From contig CM060464.1 of NCBI GenBank assembly GCA_030544235.1, positions 24,481,152 to 24,545,151 of the forward strand: 64,000 nucleotides of DNA. Direction: 5' to 3'. The translations under genes and the position numbers were made by a program. The notes under the pieces were generated by a model. That model was given only the letters and a program-made list of their open reading frames with translations, was not told the DNA's origin and ran no database searches. This document shows positions 46,985-58,929 of this stretch, piece by piece; position 1 is the stretch's first letter, and the number at the start of each line of letters is the position of its first letter. This stretch comes from Lepturacanthus savala. Taxonomy: Eukaryota; Chordata; Actinopteri; Scombriformes; Trichiuridae.

Positions 46985-47860
46985 CTATTCAGTTTTTTTT
47001 TTTGTTTGTTTTTTTTGTTTTTTTTTTTTTTTCTATTATTGACATTATGTGGTTCTGATCATTGTTGCTGTTCAGGGAAAAATATGTATTGACATCCCTG
47101 AGATGAGATACTGGAAGCACTGCAGCATATGGAACTGTACTCTGTGTTCTTATGAGCACTGAGGGCCCCTGTTGGAGATTTGGGGCATAACCTGCCTTTC
47201 GGTTTGGCCCTGTCCTCCTGATGTATGCATTTGTGTTTTCCAGGTTGTCCTTTTCCATCCTTTTCAAAGTTATGTGGCACAAAAGTCTCTGCATCAGCGT
47301 TAAGAGCTTCAGCAGTTTTATCCTTTTTTTCTCAAAATATGAGAAACAGCACCAGATCCAGAGCCTCTGAAAACCTTCACTTGTGCCATAGATGGGGCTT
47401 CAAGCTGAAATTGTTCTGTTTTTTCTTAATTGCTGTTCTTGTTTTTCCTTGAACTGCTTTGGTTTGATATGCTGTCACATTGGACTTATTGACTCATGAT
47501 CCTTTTGAGGATTTTGGTGAATTTCATTTTTTTTTTTTACATCCTCCTTTTTCATCATCTTTCTTCCTTTGGCAGAGCTCAGCTAGAGGTCTGCTTGGAA
47601 GTTTTGCAGATTTCTGAAAAACAGACTAACAAACCTCAATAAATCCTTGGATGTATTTGTTGATGCTTGTGAACCATGCATCTTGTTGTTCTTGTTCATC
47701 AGATGGGATTAAAGGCATCAGAGACTTGTGCAAAGCAGTAGCATTTTCAGATAATTGCAAGAAAATCATGCTGTGATTTGACCTGATTGTGATTGTATTT
47801 GTAACATCTTTCATAAGCTCATCACACTCTTTATTCCGTCCACTTTCCATTTATCCTGCA
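46985..47860 (-). pseudogene. Possible decayed retrotransposon gag-like region
   Basis: The minus frame 47850-47626 includes TALHKSLMPLIPSDEQEQQD and AWFTSINKYIQGFIE. This is a helical arrangement like the gag-type N-terminal region of fish retroelements (pattern L-P-EEQ-x-x-x-x-WF...). Further minus-strand pieces at 47294-46989 are lysine-rich with translated poly-T. No zinc knuckle or protease is seen. Recognition is by texture, so treat as tentative. Confidence 0.25.
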
Positions 47861-48066
47861 GCTGGATTTTTTTTTTTTTCAAATTCTGTTTGCCAGGACT
47901 TTTTGAATGATATTGTGTTATTTATTGTTTTTTACACTTCAGATTCATTGTTTTCGAAAACACTGCTACCCAAGATAATTAACGTTACATGTTGCTCAGC
48001 TTGTTTTTGATCCTAAACTTGAATCGAAGGCAAACATGACTAAAATACCTAATCTGATTATAGATA
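47861..48066. other. No gene seen
   Basis: Short AT-rich stretch with no features. Confidence 0.35.
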
Positions 48067-48286
48067 CAGGTTAATCTCAAACAATTAGAATATACTGAAA
48101 GGTTTTGAGTTTTTTTTTTTTTTTTTTTTTTTTGCAAGGTCACAATCCTCAAAATTACAAGACAAGACTTGAACAGTTTCCATCAATATGTAATGAATTT
48201 ATAACGTGTATGACTTTCACTTTCTGAAAAGATAGACAAAAACCTCAAACCTTTTCACAATATTTTAATCATTTGAGATGCAGCTG
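48067..48286. mobile_element. Tc1/mariner-like MITE, complete (family T2)
   Basis: Inverted ends CAGGTTAATCTCAAACAATTAG at left (first 20 bases read CAGGTTAATCTCAAACAATT) and, inverted at right, CAGCTGCATCTCAAATGATT, each flanked by TA (48065-48066, 48287-48288). The arms then share AGAATAT-x-TGAAA-GGTTT. A poly-T tract lies at 48110-48133. 220 bp, no coding. Confidence 0.75.
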
Positions 48287-48289
48287 TAT

Positions 48290-48780
48290 ATAAAATATAA
48301 AACATATTTAAACATGTCTGAAAACTTGCTTAAAACCAAATAAAAACAACACTGGTGAATGCACACAAGGGACATTGAGATGTAACATGTAATACTGCTA
48401 ATGCTAATGTTAAAATAATGACTTTAACTCAGAAACATCAAAGTTTAAGTTTAAGAAAAGTTACAAATTTGTCCTTTAAACTCATCCTCATTTATCCTTT
48501 TAGATTGCATTTGTGGTCACATTGTTGTCTCATCTAACTATATTTGCCAAAAAAAATACAAAACAATGTTTTTTTCTTTCTATCTTTATATTAAAATCCG
48601 ATCAAAACTCAATACTTTTGTCATTTTGCCCAGAGCAAATACAACCAATAATTACTTTTACCTGTCAACCAAATCATGTGGTTCTCCATGATAGAATATA
48701 AACTGAACATTAGTTACTGCCTGATTCATCATGCACATGTCAGGATATGTCCATATGTCCAAGGATCCAATCGGATTCCT
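48290..48780. repeat. Family R internal fragment
   Basis: From about 48670, GGTTCTCCATGATAGAATAT AAACTGAACATTAGTTACTG and CCTGATTCATCATGCACATG, then TCAGGATATGTCC, align with 35040-35110. The stretch before is AT-rich and less certain. Confidence 0.45.
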
Positions 48781-49330
48781 CCCAACATTGTGCCCCACCT
48801 CTATACTGTTTACCCGATAAAGAGATTATGATAATCTCAATGTTTGAAACTCTCGAAATGCCAGCTGGAATTTAAGCTGTTACTTGACACTTTAATGTAG
48901 TATCCATTACATTTTTTCACCAACACAGAGCCAGAAGAACCGAATGTGTATATAACTTACAGTCTGCTCTGGTGTCGTCTGTCATGGGACCCGGTAGATA
49001 TATGACGGCATGGACTGATACACTGTGGGGCCTGGATGATTGGCCAAAACATAATTTAACATGAATAGTGGGCAGCCAGAGGATTTCTTACCTAACTATT
49101 TGCACATTTTACCATGTATTATATCTGAGTCTGCCTCAAAGATCTCTCTACCCATGTGTCATCGGTGAGGAGGCTTGATTGTTGGCTAGAAAATCATGTT
49201 GAACTTGTTTCACTTTCTTCATTCAGCTGTATTCATATTAGTTGATTCCTTATTTGGAAGTGGGGCTGGTAAGGTAAGGGACCATGCAATTACTACAGAA
49301 GTCAGGTGATTATGAATAATATAACAAGGG
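48781..49330. other. No gene seen
   Basis: Non-coding and non-repetitive, no frame of interest. Confidence 0.35.
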
Positions 49331-49334
49331 TGAG

Positions 49335-49430
49335 AGTCTGTGTCAGTGAGGGTCCTGGGCCTTGTTGATGAGGCCGGTTGCAATCGGGAAGATATTGTTC
49401 TTATGGTGTGAGTTTTTGGTCTCCAACATA
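49335..49430. repeat. Fragment of a teleost dispersed repeat
   Basis: GGTCCTGGGCCTTGTTGATG then AGGCCGGTTGCAATCGGGAA and TGTTCTTATGGTGTGAG. This is a familiar fish dispersed-repeat wording (GATGAGGCCGGTTGC-GACGGGAAGAAACTGTTCTT). Class uncertain. Confidence 0.5.
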
Positions 49431-49499
49431 ATTTTCGGAACAAATGTGGGATGAGTTATGATAGGCATCTTAAATGTTGTTTAAGTGGAGATAATCACT

Positions 49500-49990
49500 G
49501 GATAAAGACAGAGAGGTGGAACCCAAGAGAGATGAAATTAAAGTTGCAATCATCCTCCTGCTAAAAGCATCATCCGAATGCTTCATCATCCTTTGGACAG
49601 TGAACAAAATCCATGCAGCAATCAGGCTTTATCCAAAACATGCTGAGAAAGATAATAGTGTATTTTGTAGGAGTCAGGTTATTCAATCAGCAATCTTTAA
49701 TCCCCTTACCATCCTCCCCACAGATAAAAGCGAGACATCCCACTTGTCCCAGGCCTGAATGGAGTTGATGCGTGAGCATTGACACCAGTCTGGTTCCTCC
49801 GCCTGCCGCCGTGGTAATGCCATGACGAGTTGACGGCCAGTCAAAGGGGAGATGTCTGCGATGGAACGGCTTCGGCGCCCCCCCCCCCCTGTCTCCTGTG
49901 ATCTTTGTTGGAACACGACTGAAAGCTGTCAGCTCATGTATTACCTGAGAGGGATGGAAGCGGAGAGAGGGGAGGGCGATACGGGGAGTT
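49500..49990. promoter_or_regulatory. Candidate conserved non-coding element cluster
   Basis: Non-repetitive, locally GC-rich: GCAGCAATCAGGCTTTATCC, AATCAGCAATCTTTAATCCC, CATGACGAGTTGACGGCCAG, TCAAAGGGGAGATGTCTGCG. Also a C11 tract at 49879-49889. Two overlapping minus frames cross it with no domain. Confidence 0.4.
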
Positions 49991-51160
49991 ACTGACACAG
50001 AATGGAGGGAGTGGTACTATGGAAATGATTGTGTACTTCACCTCGGGGACTTTCAACTGGAGGAGAAGGGGAGAGTAGCAAAGTCTGATAGGAGAAATGA
50101 TGGAGATGACAGCGGAGGGATCGTGAGACAGCCAGTCTCCGCTGTCTGACAGACGTTAACACTTAAGCTACCTAGCCCAACGCCACTGTACTGGGATTTT
50201 ACATTTGTGTGTGTGTGCAGATTTCACATTGTTCCTAAGCAGCCTTACCAAAACAATTATTATATAACAGCTACTAAAGGGCTGGAAAAAAATAAGACAC
50301 CACTGCATTTCTTTTCTGAAATCAGCATCTCTACATGTATTACAGCCATTCCATTCCATTGTTGAATTCCAAAACCGGTACACATTCTGCTACATTCATT
50401 CTGCTTAAAGAGGTACCAGTGGAATAAAGTCACCCAAGAACGATGGTAAAGACTTGTGGAGAGCATGCCAAGGTGCAGCTGTGATTAAAAATAAGGGTTA
50501 TTGCACCAAATATGGATTTCTGAACTCTTAAACAATAATATTGTGTTGTTCTAAAATTAATTCTTGTTTCTTTGCATTGTTTGAGGTCTGAAAAATTGTA
50601 TGTTTTTAGTTATACTGACTATTTGTCATTTTCTGCAAATAAATTATCTAAATGATATGATTTTATTTGGAACTTGGGGGAAATGTTGTCAGTATTTTAT
50701 AGAGTCAAACAAAAATGCTTCTTTTGCCCAAACACATCCCTATAAGTAGTAAAATCTGAAAAAAAATGCACTGACCTCTTAGATTAAATTGACCAAAATC
50801 AAGCTCATATTACAATGTTGCATGCATGCTGCATTTTTTAAATCTAGCTTGTTCTTATTTGTTTTTGTTTTTTTGTATTTTTTTTTGTTTTTGTTTTTTG
50901 GGGAGACCTTATTTCATATGAAGAAAAACAAGAAAGAAAGTAAAGTATGTATTTGCATCGAATAAGACCAATAATTAAATAATGTGACATCAAACATGTT
51001 TTCTTTCTATTTTATGGTATTGATTTCCAGTATACTACAGGAAAGGTATCAAATTATTCTGAGAGGGTGATCTGTAAAGGAGGTGCTGTTAAACTTGGAC
51101 AACAATACTTTACTTTTCAAGCCATTTCAGAGCTACAAATCAGTTTGAGTATCTTCTTAT
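49991..51160. other. No gene seen
   Basis: 49991-50170 is purine-rich; then AT-rich with T/G runs near 50870-50900. 51090-51160 probably begins the Harbinger relic. Confidence 0.35.
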
Positions 51161-51164
51161 GAAG

Positions 51165-52290
51165 GTGCTGATGTATCTGTGCTACACGGCAAACCAAAGC
51201 AGCTACAGGCAGATGTCTGGCAAGTTTGATGTAGTACACATAATCATCCTGGAGATGTTCAATACCATCTGCACGATGGGATCAATCTTCATCAATTGAC
51301 CAAAAGCTACATCTGTGGCTGCTTTTATTGCCTCTGTGGTGTCATAGGTGCAATTGATGGGTGTCACATCAGGGCGCAAAGGCCGCCCATAAGAGGAAGT
51401 GGTTGTATGGACTGCAAGTCATTCTACTCCATCCTCCTTCAAAGGGATTGTTGATGAAAGGGGCCAATTCATTGACATTTTTGCTAGACCACTAGGCAGA
51501 GTTTGTGACACCAGGATGTTTAGGGCCCCCAGCTTCTATGCAACTTGGTAGGAGAAGATGGATGAGTGCAGCTTGCTGGGAGACAGTGGCATACAGTGGA
51601 CAGGCCTTCCCATTTGTCATCAACCCCGAAATGTGAAAATGGGGGTCTCACAGAAACAGAGCAGCAAAATTAATTTGAATATTAGTGGGGTTGTGGGGAA
51701 GAGGGTTTGTGGAGTAAGCCTTTGGATGGATGAAGTGCAAGTTGAGGCTATAAGTGGGATACCTAAAACAAAGCCTGATGGGTCTCATCGGAACGCAACA
51801 GATCAGTAAGAGTGTGAGTAGTATTCTAGAAATGGCGGTCGTGCCAGGGTGGTTTCAGCGACCTATTTTCTAGGCTGTTTTTCTCCTCTATTTTCCATTC
51901 AGAGCTAGGATTTCCATTTTTAGGATTCACTTAAGGGCACCTGAATGCACAGCCTGCTGGAGTCACTTGATTGGCTGTCAGAAACTGATCCGCTGGTGTG
52001 TGAATGTGAAGGCTTTGAAAGAGGGTAAAACCAATCGTAGCATGGTAGTAATATCGTATGTTGTTGTATGCTGCTTATATAAGTCAGGCTTGGTTGAATC
52101 AGTAATAATTCTTGTAATGACTGTCGGTCAGTCATGTCGGGTTTGGTTGGGTAACAGTCTGATCTCAGCCTGATTCCTTCTCTAGTGAAGGCACCTTTGA
52201 GATCTGCAAAATACTGGTTAACGCCATTGTGATGATGTTATTGCAGTGTGCTTCCTGCACAGTGTGTGCATCGAGGCCACAGAAGTATGT
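51165..52290 (+). pseudogene. PIF/Harbinger transposase pseudogene (HARBI1-like)
   Basis: The plus-strand translation runs VLMYLCYTANQSSYRQMSGK then FDVVHIIILEMFNTIC (the helix-turn-helix-like segment of Harbinger transposases). Next is GVIGAIDGCHIRAQRPPIRG (DDE_Tnp_4, first catalytic Asp in AIDG), then FYSILLQ. After a one-base insertion near 51445 comes GIVDERGQFIDIFA then RPLGRVCDTRMFR, where the usual HDS is CDT but the second Asp remains. EKMDECSLLGDSGIQWTGLP follows. A block at 52227-52275 (VCFLHSVCIEA) resembles the family's ACVLHNIC C-terminus. At least three stops and one frameshift are present, and 51810-52200 between the parts is unassigned. Nuclear DNA-cut-and-paste enzyme relic; no TIRs were identified. 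Confidence 0.85.
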
Positions 52291-53085
52291 TAGGAACACC
52301 ACAGGGCAGAGGGATACTATGTTAGTATTTTCTTCATTTTTTACCACTTAACCTTTATTTTTTTTATTTTATTTTTGTCTTGTTTTGTTTGTTTTGTTTA
52401 GTTTTATTTACCTGTGTCAATGCTGTTATTTTCAATCCAGGGAAGTTATCAAGGGAACAAAAGAAGACATAAAGAGTTTACTTTTCATTTAAATATTGCA
52501 ATAACAAATTTATTTAGACATTTTGTGAGATTTTATCTGACTTTAAATTGTTTCTTGTGAAGGTTTTGTTTCTGATTCACTAGAGTGTGTGTAAAGTCTC
52601 TGTTGTTCCTGCTAACACACAAACTGTGAAATATGACCACCCTCTCATTATGTTATGGGGAGGCCTCCTCTGTAGTGTTGCTGAAACATGCTGTACATAA
52701 GCCATGTAGAAATGGCTCCTGTTGTGATGTCATAACAGGAGTGGATGTTATAACCCCATGGATCTGCTTGGACCTGGGCTTCCACTGAATCACTCTTTAA
52801 GTAGTTCCATTTTCCAAAGCCAGTAAAAATCCCTTTCATCCATTTTTTTCATCAAAATTGTCAAATGCTTCTACACAATAATTCTCAGATGGTTTGGTGT
52901 CATAATTAACCATTAGGCACAGCTAGATTAACACTAACATTAACATGTTGCCAAGTTTATTGATGGCGCAACAGAGCATGTACCAGGCAAATGGAAGCAA
53001 GAATGTATTTCATGAATATTTCCCTCTATCTGGGTTTGGTAAAAGGAACCTTTTTTTGTAGATGCTAGAGGAAACATTAGAGTTC
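52291..53085. other. No gene seen
   Basis: Non-coding; T-rich near 52350-52410. Confidence 0.35.
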
Positions 53086-53089
53086 ACTA

Positions 53090-53600
53090 TAATAGTTAGG
53101 AATTATCCGCTTTGAGCTTGAACATCCATGCTAAATTATCAGTCTTGACAGGTCTGCTGATCAAAGTGCTGGGCTGATGCATGCAAATAACACACCAACC
53201 AAACAATGGGAGCTCATTGTAACACAGTGTTGTTGATCAGAGCTCTGAATCTGCTCATATTCAATTCAGCTGCAATAATTCAGTACAGCCTTAGCATTTA
53301 CTGTGCACCATCTAAAGCAGTGATTTACTGTGATGGAGCACGGAGCAATTCCATAGTGTTAGTGACATTTGGACTGTAGAAGGATGCAGACTCCAGCCCG
53401 GCCAGGCCCCTGGGCTTTCCTCTTGGCTCTGCGGTGGGTTTCAGAAGCCCGGGCCCTTCTACTATTAAACAGCTGAACACAATTCATCAAGATTCCTCAG
53501 CCAAACAACTCTCTGTTTCATGCTGACACTCTCTTTTTCTTTCTCCCCCGCTCTCTATCTCCCTGACACTTAAGACTCTTTGCCGTTTTATCTTCACAAA
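53090..53600. promoter_or_regulatory. Candidate conserved non-coding element cluster
   Basis: Non-repetitive: GAACATCCATGCTAAATTAT, GTCTGCTGATCAAAGTGCTG (TCF/LEF-type ATCAAAG), GATGCATGCAAATAACACAC (octamer/POU-type ATGCAAAT), CAATTCAGCTGCAATAATTC and CAGCTGAACACAATTCATCA. No frame. Motif identities are from general knowledge of factor sites; function is inferred. Confidence 0.45.
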
Positions 53601-55316
53601 CAAAGTGGCTACTGGTCTCTGAGCCAGTCACCCAGAACCTATAGCCAACTGCAGTGTGTCATCAGTAAATGTAGACTATAGTGTCAGGGTGACTGGAGAG
53701 CAGGGGGACGTGCTACTCAGAGTGCAGTACGTGCTGCAAGGAAACAAACTTTGTCCTTGAACTTTTTTTTCAGCACATGTTTTGCTCTTATACAGCAACC
53801 TTTGCTACAGGCAGTGTAAGGCAGTTTGTCCTCTCTACTTGTGTCAGGTTTTAAGATTTGAAATGAAAAGATATAAAAAACACATAAAACCAGTTGGACT
53901 GCAGTAATCGTCAATCCTGTGTTTTACCACAGACTGGAGGATTTTTGTCGATAGTGCAGCGTCATCACTGCTTTACATGAGTAATAAAGACAATACGAGC
54001 ACCTGCGTTTTTTGTCTACCTTCAAATCATTCATGAAATCAGGATTAAGGAGAAATGTACATGCAAAAAACCTTAATAGAATTCCAACTTGATCCTTCAT
54101 ATATCAAACTCAAGTCATACATGCTGTTAATTAGGAACTTCTGTTGTTACAGCTCACGATTCGATTCATAATACTGGATTCACGTTTCTCACCATGTTAT
54201 GAACAAATTGAGATTGATGAAAAATAATGACCAAATGTGACTGCATAGATTTATATCTGGATTCCACAGGGCACTTAAGCAGGTGTCACCAGAGATAATC
54301 ACAAGATCCGGTGATAATCTATGTGACAACCATAGAAGGGCTAGAAGAAATACTTTTTAGAAATACAAAAAAAAATAAAAATAGTAATAAGATACAATAT
54401 AAACTATACATAAAATATAAACTATGTAAATGTATTGCAGATCAGAAAACATGCAAAGTAAATAAATGTAAATTGTATAGGTGAAAATGTATGAAAAAAA
54501 TGAGGATCACATCACAAACAACACACACTTGTTCATCTACTGAGGATAAGTAAGTAGACAGGAGTCTGCATGTAATCTTTTATTTTGAAAAGTGACCCAT
54601 TGATTTGTGCCTTTCCCGATTTCCTGTCTCGGTCATTCTGATCTGTACTAAATTGATACAAATTCAGCACCATGTTTACTGGAGCATCGTGTTATAACAC
54701 GAGACAGCTACGTGTCTGGTGGAAACACAAGCATTGACATGTGTGGCAGTGATCAGCTCCAAACATGTCGCTTACATTTCGCTCCCTATGAATCAATCGT
54801 TGGAATCGTATGGAATCTTGGAAATGGGCCACCAGTCACATCCAGACTCGAACCTACCATGCACAGACTCCATAGAGAATAAGCAGAACTACTATGGGGT
54901 ATCTCTGCAGTTGTCTGTGTATAAATGTGTTTGGGAGGCATGCCACACCTTGGACTTGTAAAAAGAATGGTTACCTCCCCACTGTTAATTAAACATCTAC
55001 ACCAGCGATTTAGCCAATGAAATAACATTTGAGCAAAGAAATTATATTTTGCAATGCACTGATATAGCCAGAAAAAAGACACTGGTTGTGCACCAGCAAA
55101 TACTGCGTCTGCCAAATTTATTTTTTACAGCAAAGAATGTATCCCTCTCGATTACAATATTAACACAAAACATCCACACATTGTGTGCCTTCTATCAGCA
55201 ATAGTCATTACACAGCTGAAGTGGTTTGATATTGGATATTCAACACATATTTGACAGATTCAAAGACACACTGTGATTCATATTACAGTTTTTTTTTTTC
55301 AAGAACTTATGAAGTG
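53601..55316. other. No gene seen
   Basis: AT-rich with scattered GC-richer patches (54600-54960, which carries GTGTTATAACAC at 54688-54699). Opposing short frames at 54719-55115 show no domain. Confidence 0.35.
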
Positions 55317-55485
55317 TTCCTAATCATCGAGGGTATATATCACAAGACATTAATTATTTGAAAATCATACTATGAGCTGATTTAATGCATTTTTGTGAAT
55401 TCAACACTCATTTAATTTGCAATAAATCAGCTCATAGTATGATTTAATAATTAGTCGTATGATATATACCCTGGATGATTAGGAA
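55317..55485. mobile_element. Long imperfect palindrome, probable MITE
   Basis: Left arm 55317-55384 and right arm 55423-55485 are inverted copies: TTCCTAATCATC-AGGGTATATATCA / TGATATATACCCTGGATGATTAGGAA and AATCATACTATGAGCTGATTTA / TAAATCAGCTCATAGTATGATT. Spacer about 38 bases. No other copy in the window. No target duplication is certain. Confidence 0.8.
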
Positions 55486-56265
55486 GATGTCACAAGTTGC
55501 TTGAAAAGAATCAGTAATATGCATCACAAGTTAAATGAGTGACATCACACACACAGGCATTACTAGCCCAGTGAGATGAACATAGTGACACATTCATGCC
55601 CATACTCATAGAGCCATAATGTATCTACATTACACATGATCAACAAGGCTATTTAACCATCTGAACACAACTAGCATCAGAGTAAAGGACACAACATTAT
55701 CGCTGCTTACCTGTCCACACTGTGCAGCTTAATTTAAAGGGCAAGATGGCGTGGCTTGGCCTTGAACCCATTTATTATTTCATCGAAGTCCAGTTTCTAT
55801 GCAAGAACCCTGTTTCATTCCCATTAGCAGCAGGTAGCACTCCCGCAGTGCTTGCTGGGAGAGGGGTTATAGTCACATCAATACAGTAGGTCGCTGGGTG
55901 CAGGTGTTGCAACACATCGTCCAACAGCAAATTTTTCTGGTGTGCTATGATTGACACTGGCACACCCATGGCTATGACATTGCTGCAATGAAATTAATTC
56001 TAAATTCAGCCACATCTTGGTGTCACCTCTGCGATTTTTCAAGCATTCACAACCTAAATTAACTTTAGATTGGTCACAGAAAAGCAATGCAGAATTCTGA
56101 AAAACACATTTAGTTATCTGACCATGTCACTGAAATTCTCTTTCCTTTCCTAATGTTAAAAACAAACCAAAAAACACTGAAATTAAAATATTCACCTTTA
56201 TTCCACCTGAAAAAAATGTTGCTGAAAGAGGGCAGACCCACAGTCAGTGTGGTTGCTGTAATTGA
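55486..56265. other. No gene seen
   Basis: 55740-56090 carries two overlapping minus frames (64 and 69 codons) that I do not recognise; possibly decayed transposon coding. The rest is AT-rich. Confidence 0.3.
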
Positions 56266-56269
56266 AATG

Positions 56270-56680
56270 TCCTTTCTTTCTCTGTCTTTTCCTCCTATTT
56301 TACAGTGTTCACACCAGCTCACAGTGTGAGTGTGTGCAGGGCAGCTGTCCGTGGTGCTGAACTTCTCCCAGTAATAATTCCGGAAAGGCCAGACACTGTC
56401 AGGGGGCTGCTGCTTGTTGCCAACCAGACTTTGTGACTCACTTATAGTTGCTTTGAGAAGCTCCGCACTTTGACTCTTTGAAGTGCAACAAAGTGAAGCC
56501 AGTTGGACCCTTGGAGTTTCCATGCCTACAACTATCCAAGCAGGGTTGACATATCCAATCAGCTCCAGAAGTCTGTCTTTCTATCGGGGAAGCTGTCACT
56601 AAGGCTCAGTTCACCCTTATTACTAATTATTTTCTGACTGACATCTACTGCTAGAAAGCACCAATAGCACATCAGGGATC
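56270..56680. promoter_or_regulatory. Candidate conserved non-coding element
   Basis: Non-repetitive: CACACCAGCTCACAGTGTGA, CCCAGTAATAATTCCGGAAA, GCTGCTGCTTGTTGCCAACC, TTTGACTCTTTGAAGTGCAA. The minus frame at 56110-56523 (137 codons) crosses it but has no domain and no exon boundaries. Confidence 0.35.
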
Positions 56681-57488
56681 ATGTTACAGTCTGTGTTTTG
56701 TATCTTTTTTAATAATTTGGGATTACTTTGTTTCAGCAAGATCAGAATCACATTATCATTTAAATATGCAACATGTCATTCTCTGCAGCTACAGGTCTCA
56801 AAACAGTAACAATGGATGACAGTGGATGAACCAAATGTAATCTGAGAAAAAACTGTTTTTCTATGATGGTATGTGGCTGTTCTACATTGACACATGCATA
56901 CAGGAAAGATTGATAAGCAAACATATACCATCTCCTAAATAGATTTAAAAAAAAAAATCGTACATATCAAAAATGGTTGTAAACACGTGAAATAATGAAA
57001 ACGTGAGTAGGCAACAGGGCGTTGCTGCTGCAGGTCCAACTAAGTACTTTTGAACCATAAAAACAGGCTAATTTTTATAAAATTACCACAAAAATTTAAA
57101 TAATAAAACTGGGAAAATAGCAAAATACGGCCTTTTAATATAGGTTTAGTCACCTTTAGATATTTTAATCAGGAAAAAAATGGCATTATGGGCCTTTAAC
57201 ACCCAAAACCACATGTAAAGTGGAGGTAGGGCATGTGAACAAGTCAGGGTTCCGTTCATTTGAATCAGAATCAGAGTCTCTGGTTTTTAATCAATCCCTC
57301 AACTTTAATTCTGCTCAACTCACCTCTATCTCCTAACCTCACACAGCAGTGATGAAATGACACAAAGAGTTGATGATTACTACATTTGAACATTGGGACA
57401 TCAATTCTAAGCTAACATCACTGGTCAATTTATGTTATAAAATAACATTACAGACATGTTAACCTATGTTATGTAAAGAGTCTACCCA
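56681..57488. other. No gene seen
   Basis: AT-rich non-coding sequence. Confidence 0.4.
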
Positions 57489-57489
57489 T

Positions 57490-58110
57490 ATTCCTTTAAT
57501 TCTGCAGTCTGAATGAATAGAGTTGCTTTGCCTCCTTGGCTCAGCCAGTGGATCTATCAGAGAGACAGCTTTTTATCTCCTGTGTCCAGTGGGAGTGTCA
57601 CTGTTCCAGGGGGGCTTAGCTGTAATGAGATCGGCTACTTCGCAGCATTCCCACTGTCTCATATAACAGGTAGCGTAGAGGGGGCAGTGCCCAGACAGTG
57701 GCCTCTGCCCCTCTATATATCCATCCTCCAATGCTTCCTCATATCCTCCTTATTACCACGATAGCCAGTGCCTAGGAAAGTGGCAGTCCTTTTTTTAAAG
57801 TTCAGCACTAAATCACTGCTCTCAGCCTTCAAAGCCGTCCAGTTTTGCACTCGGGTCGCCAGTCCTCCTCGGGCAAAAACAGAGGGATGAAGTAATTTCA
57901 CAGCCAATGACACATGTCACAGTGCACGGGCCACAGTGCCGGTGTCATTTTCGCTTTTGGCTCCCAGAGAGTTGCTGTTGCCGCTGTCATTTTGGCTTTC
58001 ATTACTCGTGTTGTGTTGTTCTTGAGTGACACGGCCAGCTCCGGCACATTACCGCTTGCCACGCTATTCTGTTCAGCTGTGAAAACAGGAAGCTCGGGGC
58101 TTATGTAAGC
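57490..58110. promoter_or_regulatory. Candidate conserved non-coding element cluster
   Basis: About 600 bases of GC-richer, non-repetitive sequence: GCTTAGCTGTAATGAGATCG, TATTACCACGATAGCCAGTG, TTGCACTCGGGTCGCCAGTC, CCAATGACACATGTCACAGT and GCTTTCATTACTCGTGTTGT. Frames on both strands overlap each other and carry no domain. Confidence 0.42.
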
Positions 58111-58610
58111 CTGTAGGAAACACATTGTTCCACTCCAGCTGGGGGTATTTGTGGAACTGTGCCGTATCAAAGACATGCATGTTAGGTTTAATGCTCCTGT
58201 CAGAAAACCCTGACCAAGCTGCTGCTTCTTCTTCTTCTTCTTGTCATCACATGTCATCAATGTTCAATTTAACCAAAAATCACAGATTACAGAAAAAGTC
58301 CAAAAGGTGAAAGCAGAAAATAATTAGATATAAGAAAATTTGGAAATTTTCTTCCTAAAATGTACTTAAATTGATAAAAAGGGGAAAAAACAAGTTGGTG
58401 ATTAATCTAATAGTAGGTAACTAACAAACATTTTGATAGTTAACTGTAAAATGTAAAATGTCACTGTTTCCCAAAAGCCAATTTAAGAAGCTGAAGTTTC
58501 TTCTAAAAGTGACTCAAATCAATAAATTAATCAATTGATTATTAAAAATCATTGGTGAATGGCTGATTAATTGACTACTCTTTGCAGCTCTAACAAGTTT
58601 ATGTATCTGT
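58111..58610. repeat. Mostly dispersed-repeat-like AT-rich sequence
   Basis: (TTC)n at 58225-58242. 58400-58610, ending ATTAATCAATTGATTATTAA ... TGATTAATTGACTACTCTTT then GCAGCTCTAA, has the wording of a widespread fish repeat with GATTAAT-GAC ends. Confidence 0.35.
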
Positions 58611-58925
58611 GTTATCTTCTTCTTTCCACTCCAAATAATCAGCTCACAGCCCCTCACATATATCCACTGACCCTTTGGAGTGGCCCAATTGAACCAAACT
58701 GGCTAACTATATATAAAGTAGTTTAAACTAGCTCTGCCTCCAGCAGCTATAACAGTGTGACAGTATATCATGCAGTGCCTTTACTTTCAATACTTCAAGT
58801 ACTTTTACCTGCTTCACTGAAGTATGAATACTGGGTTACTTATACGGGTTTGAAGCATACTCCCATAGGTTAGACTACACACTAGAACACAATAGGAGGA
58901 ACAGCATGACCCGTGTAGTGAATGT
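58611..58925. repeat. Dispersed repeat with TACTTTCAATACTTCAAGTA
   Basis: 58725-58850: ACTAGCTCTGCCTCCAGCAG then CTATAACAGTGTGAC, then TTTACTTTCAATACTTCAAG and TACTTTTACCTGC. Same family as 45105-45197. Flanks show nothing. Confidence 0.45.
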
Positions 58926-58929
58926 TTGC

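Noticed and set aside
54786..54880. tRNA-like GGTTCGAGTC on the minus strand
   Set aside because: B-box-like word only; no A box, acceptor stem or cloverleaf around it.
56110..56523. 137-codon minus-strand frame
   Set aside because: Spans a candidate non-coding element, no domain, no exon-like boundaries.
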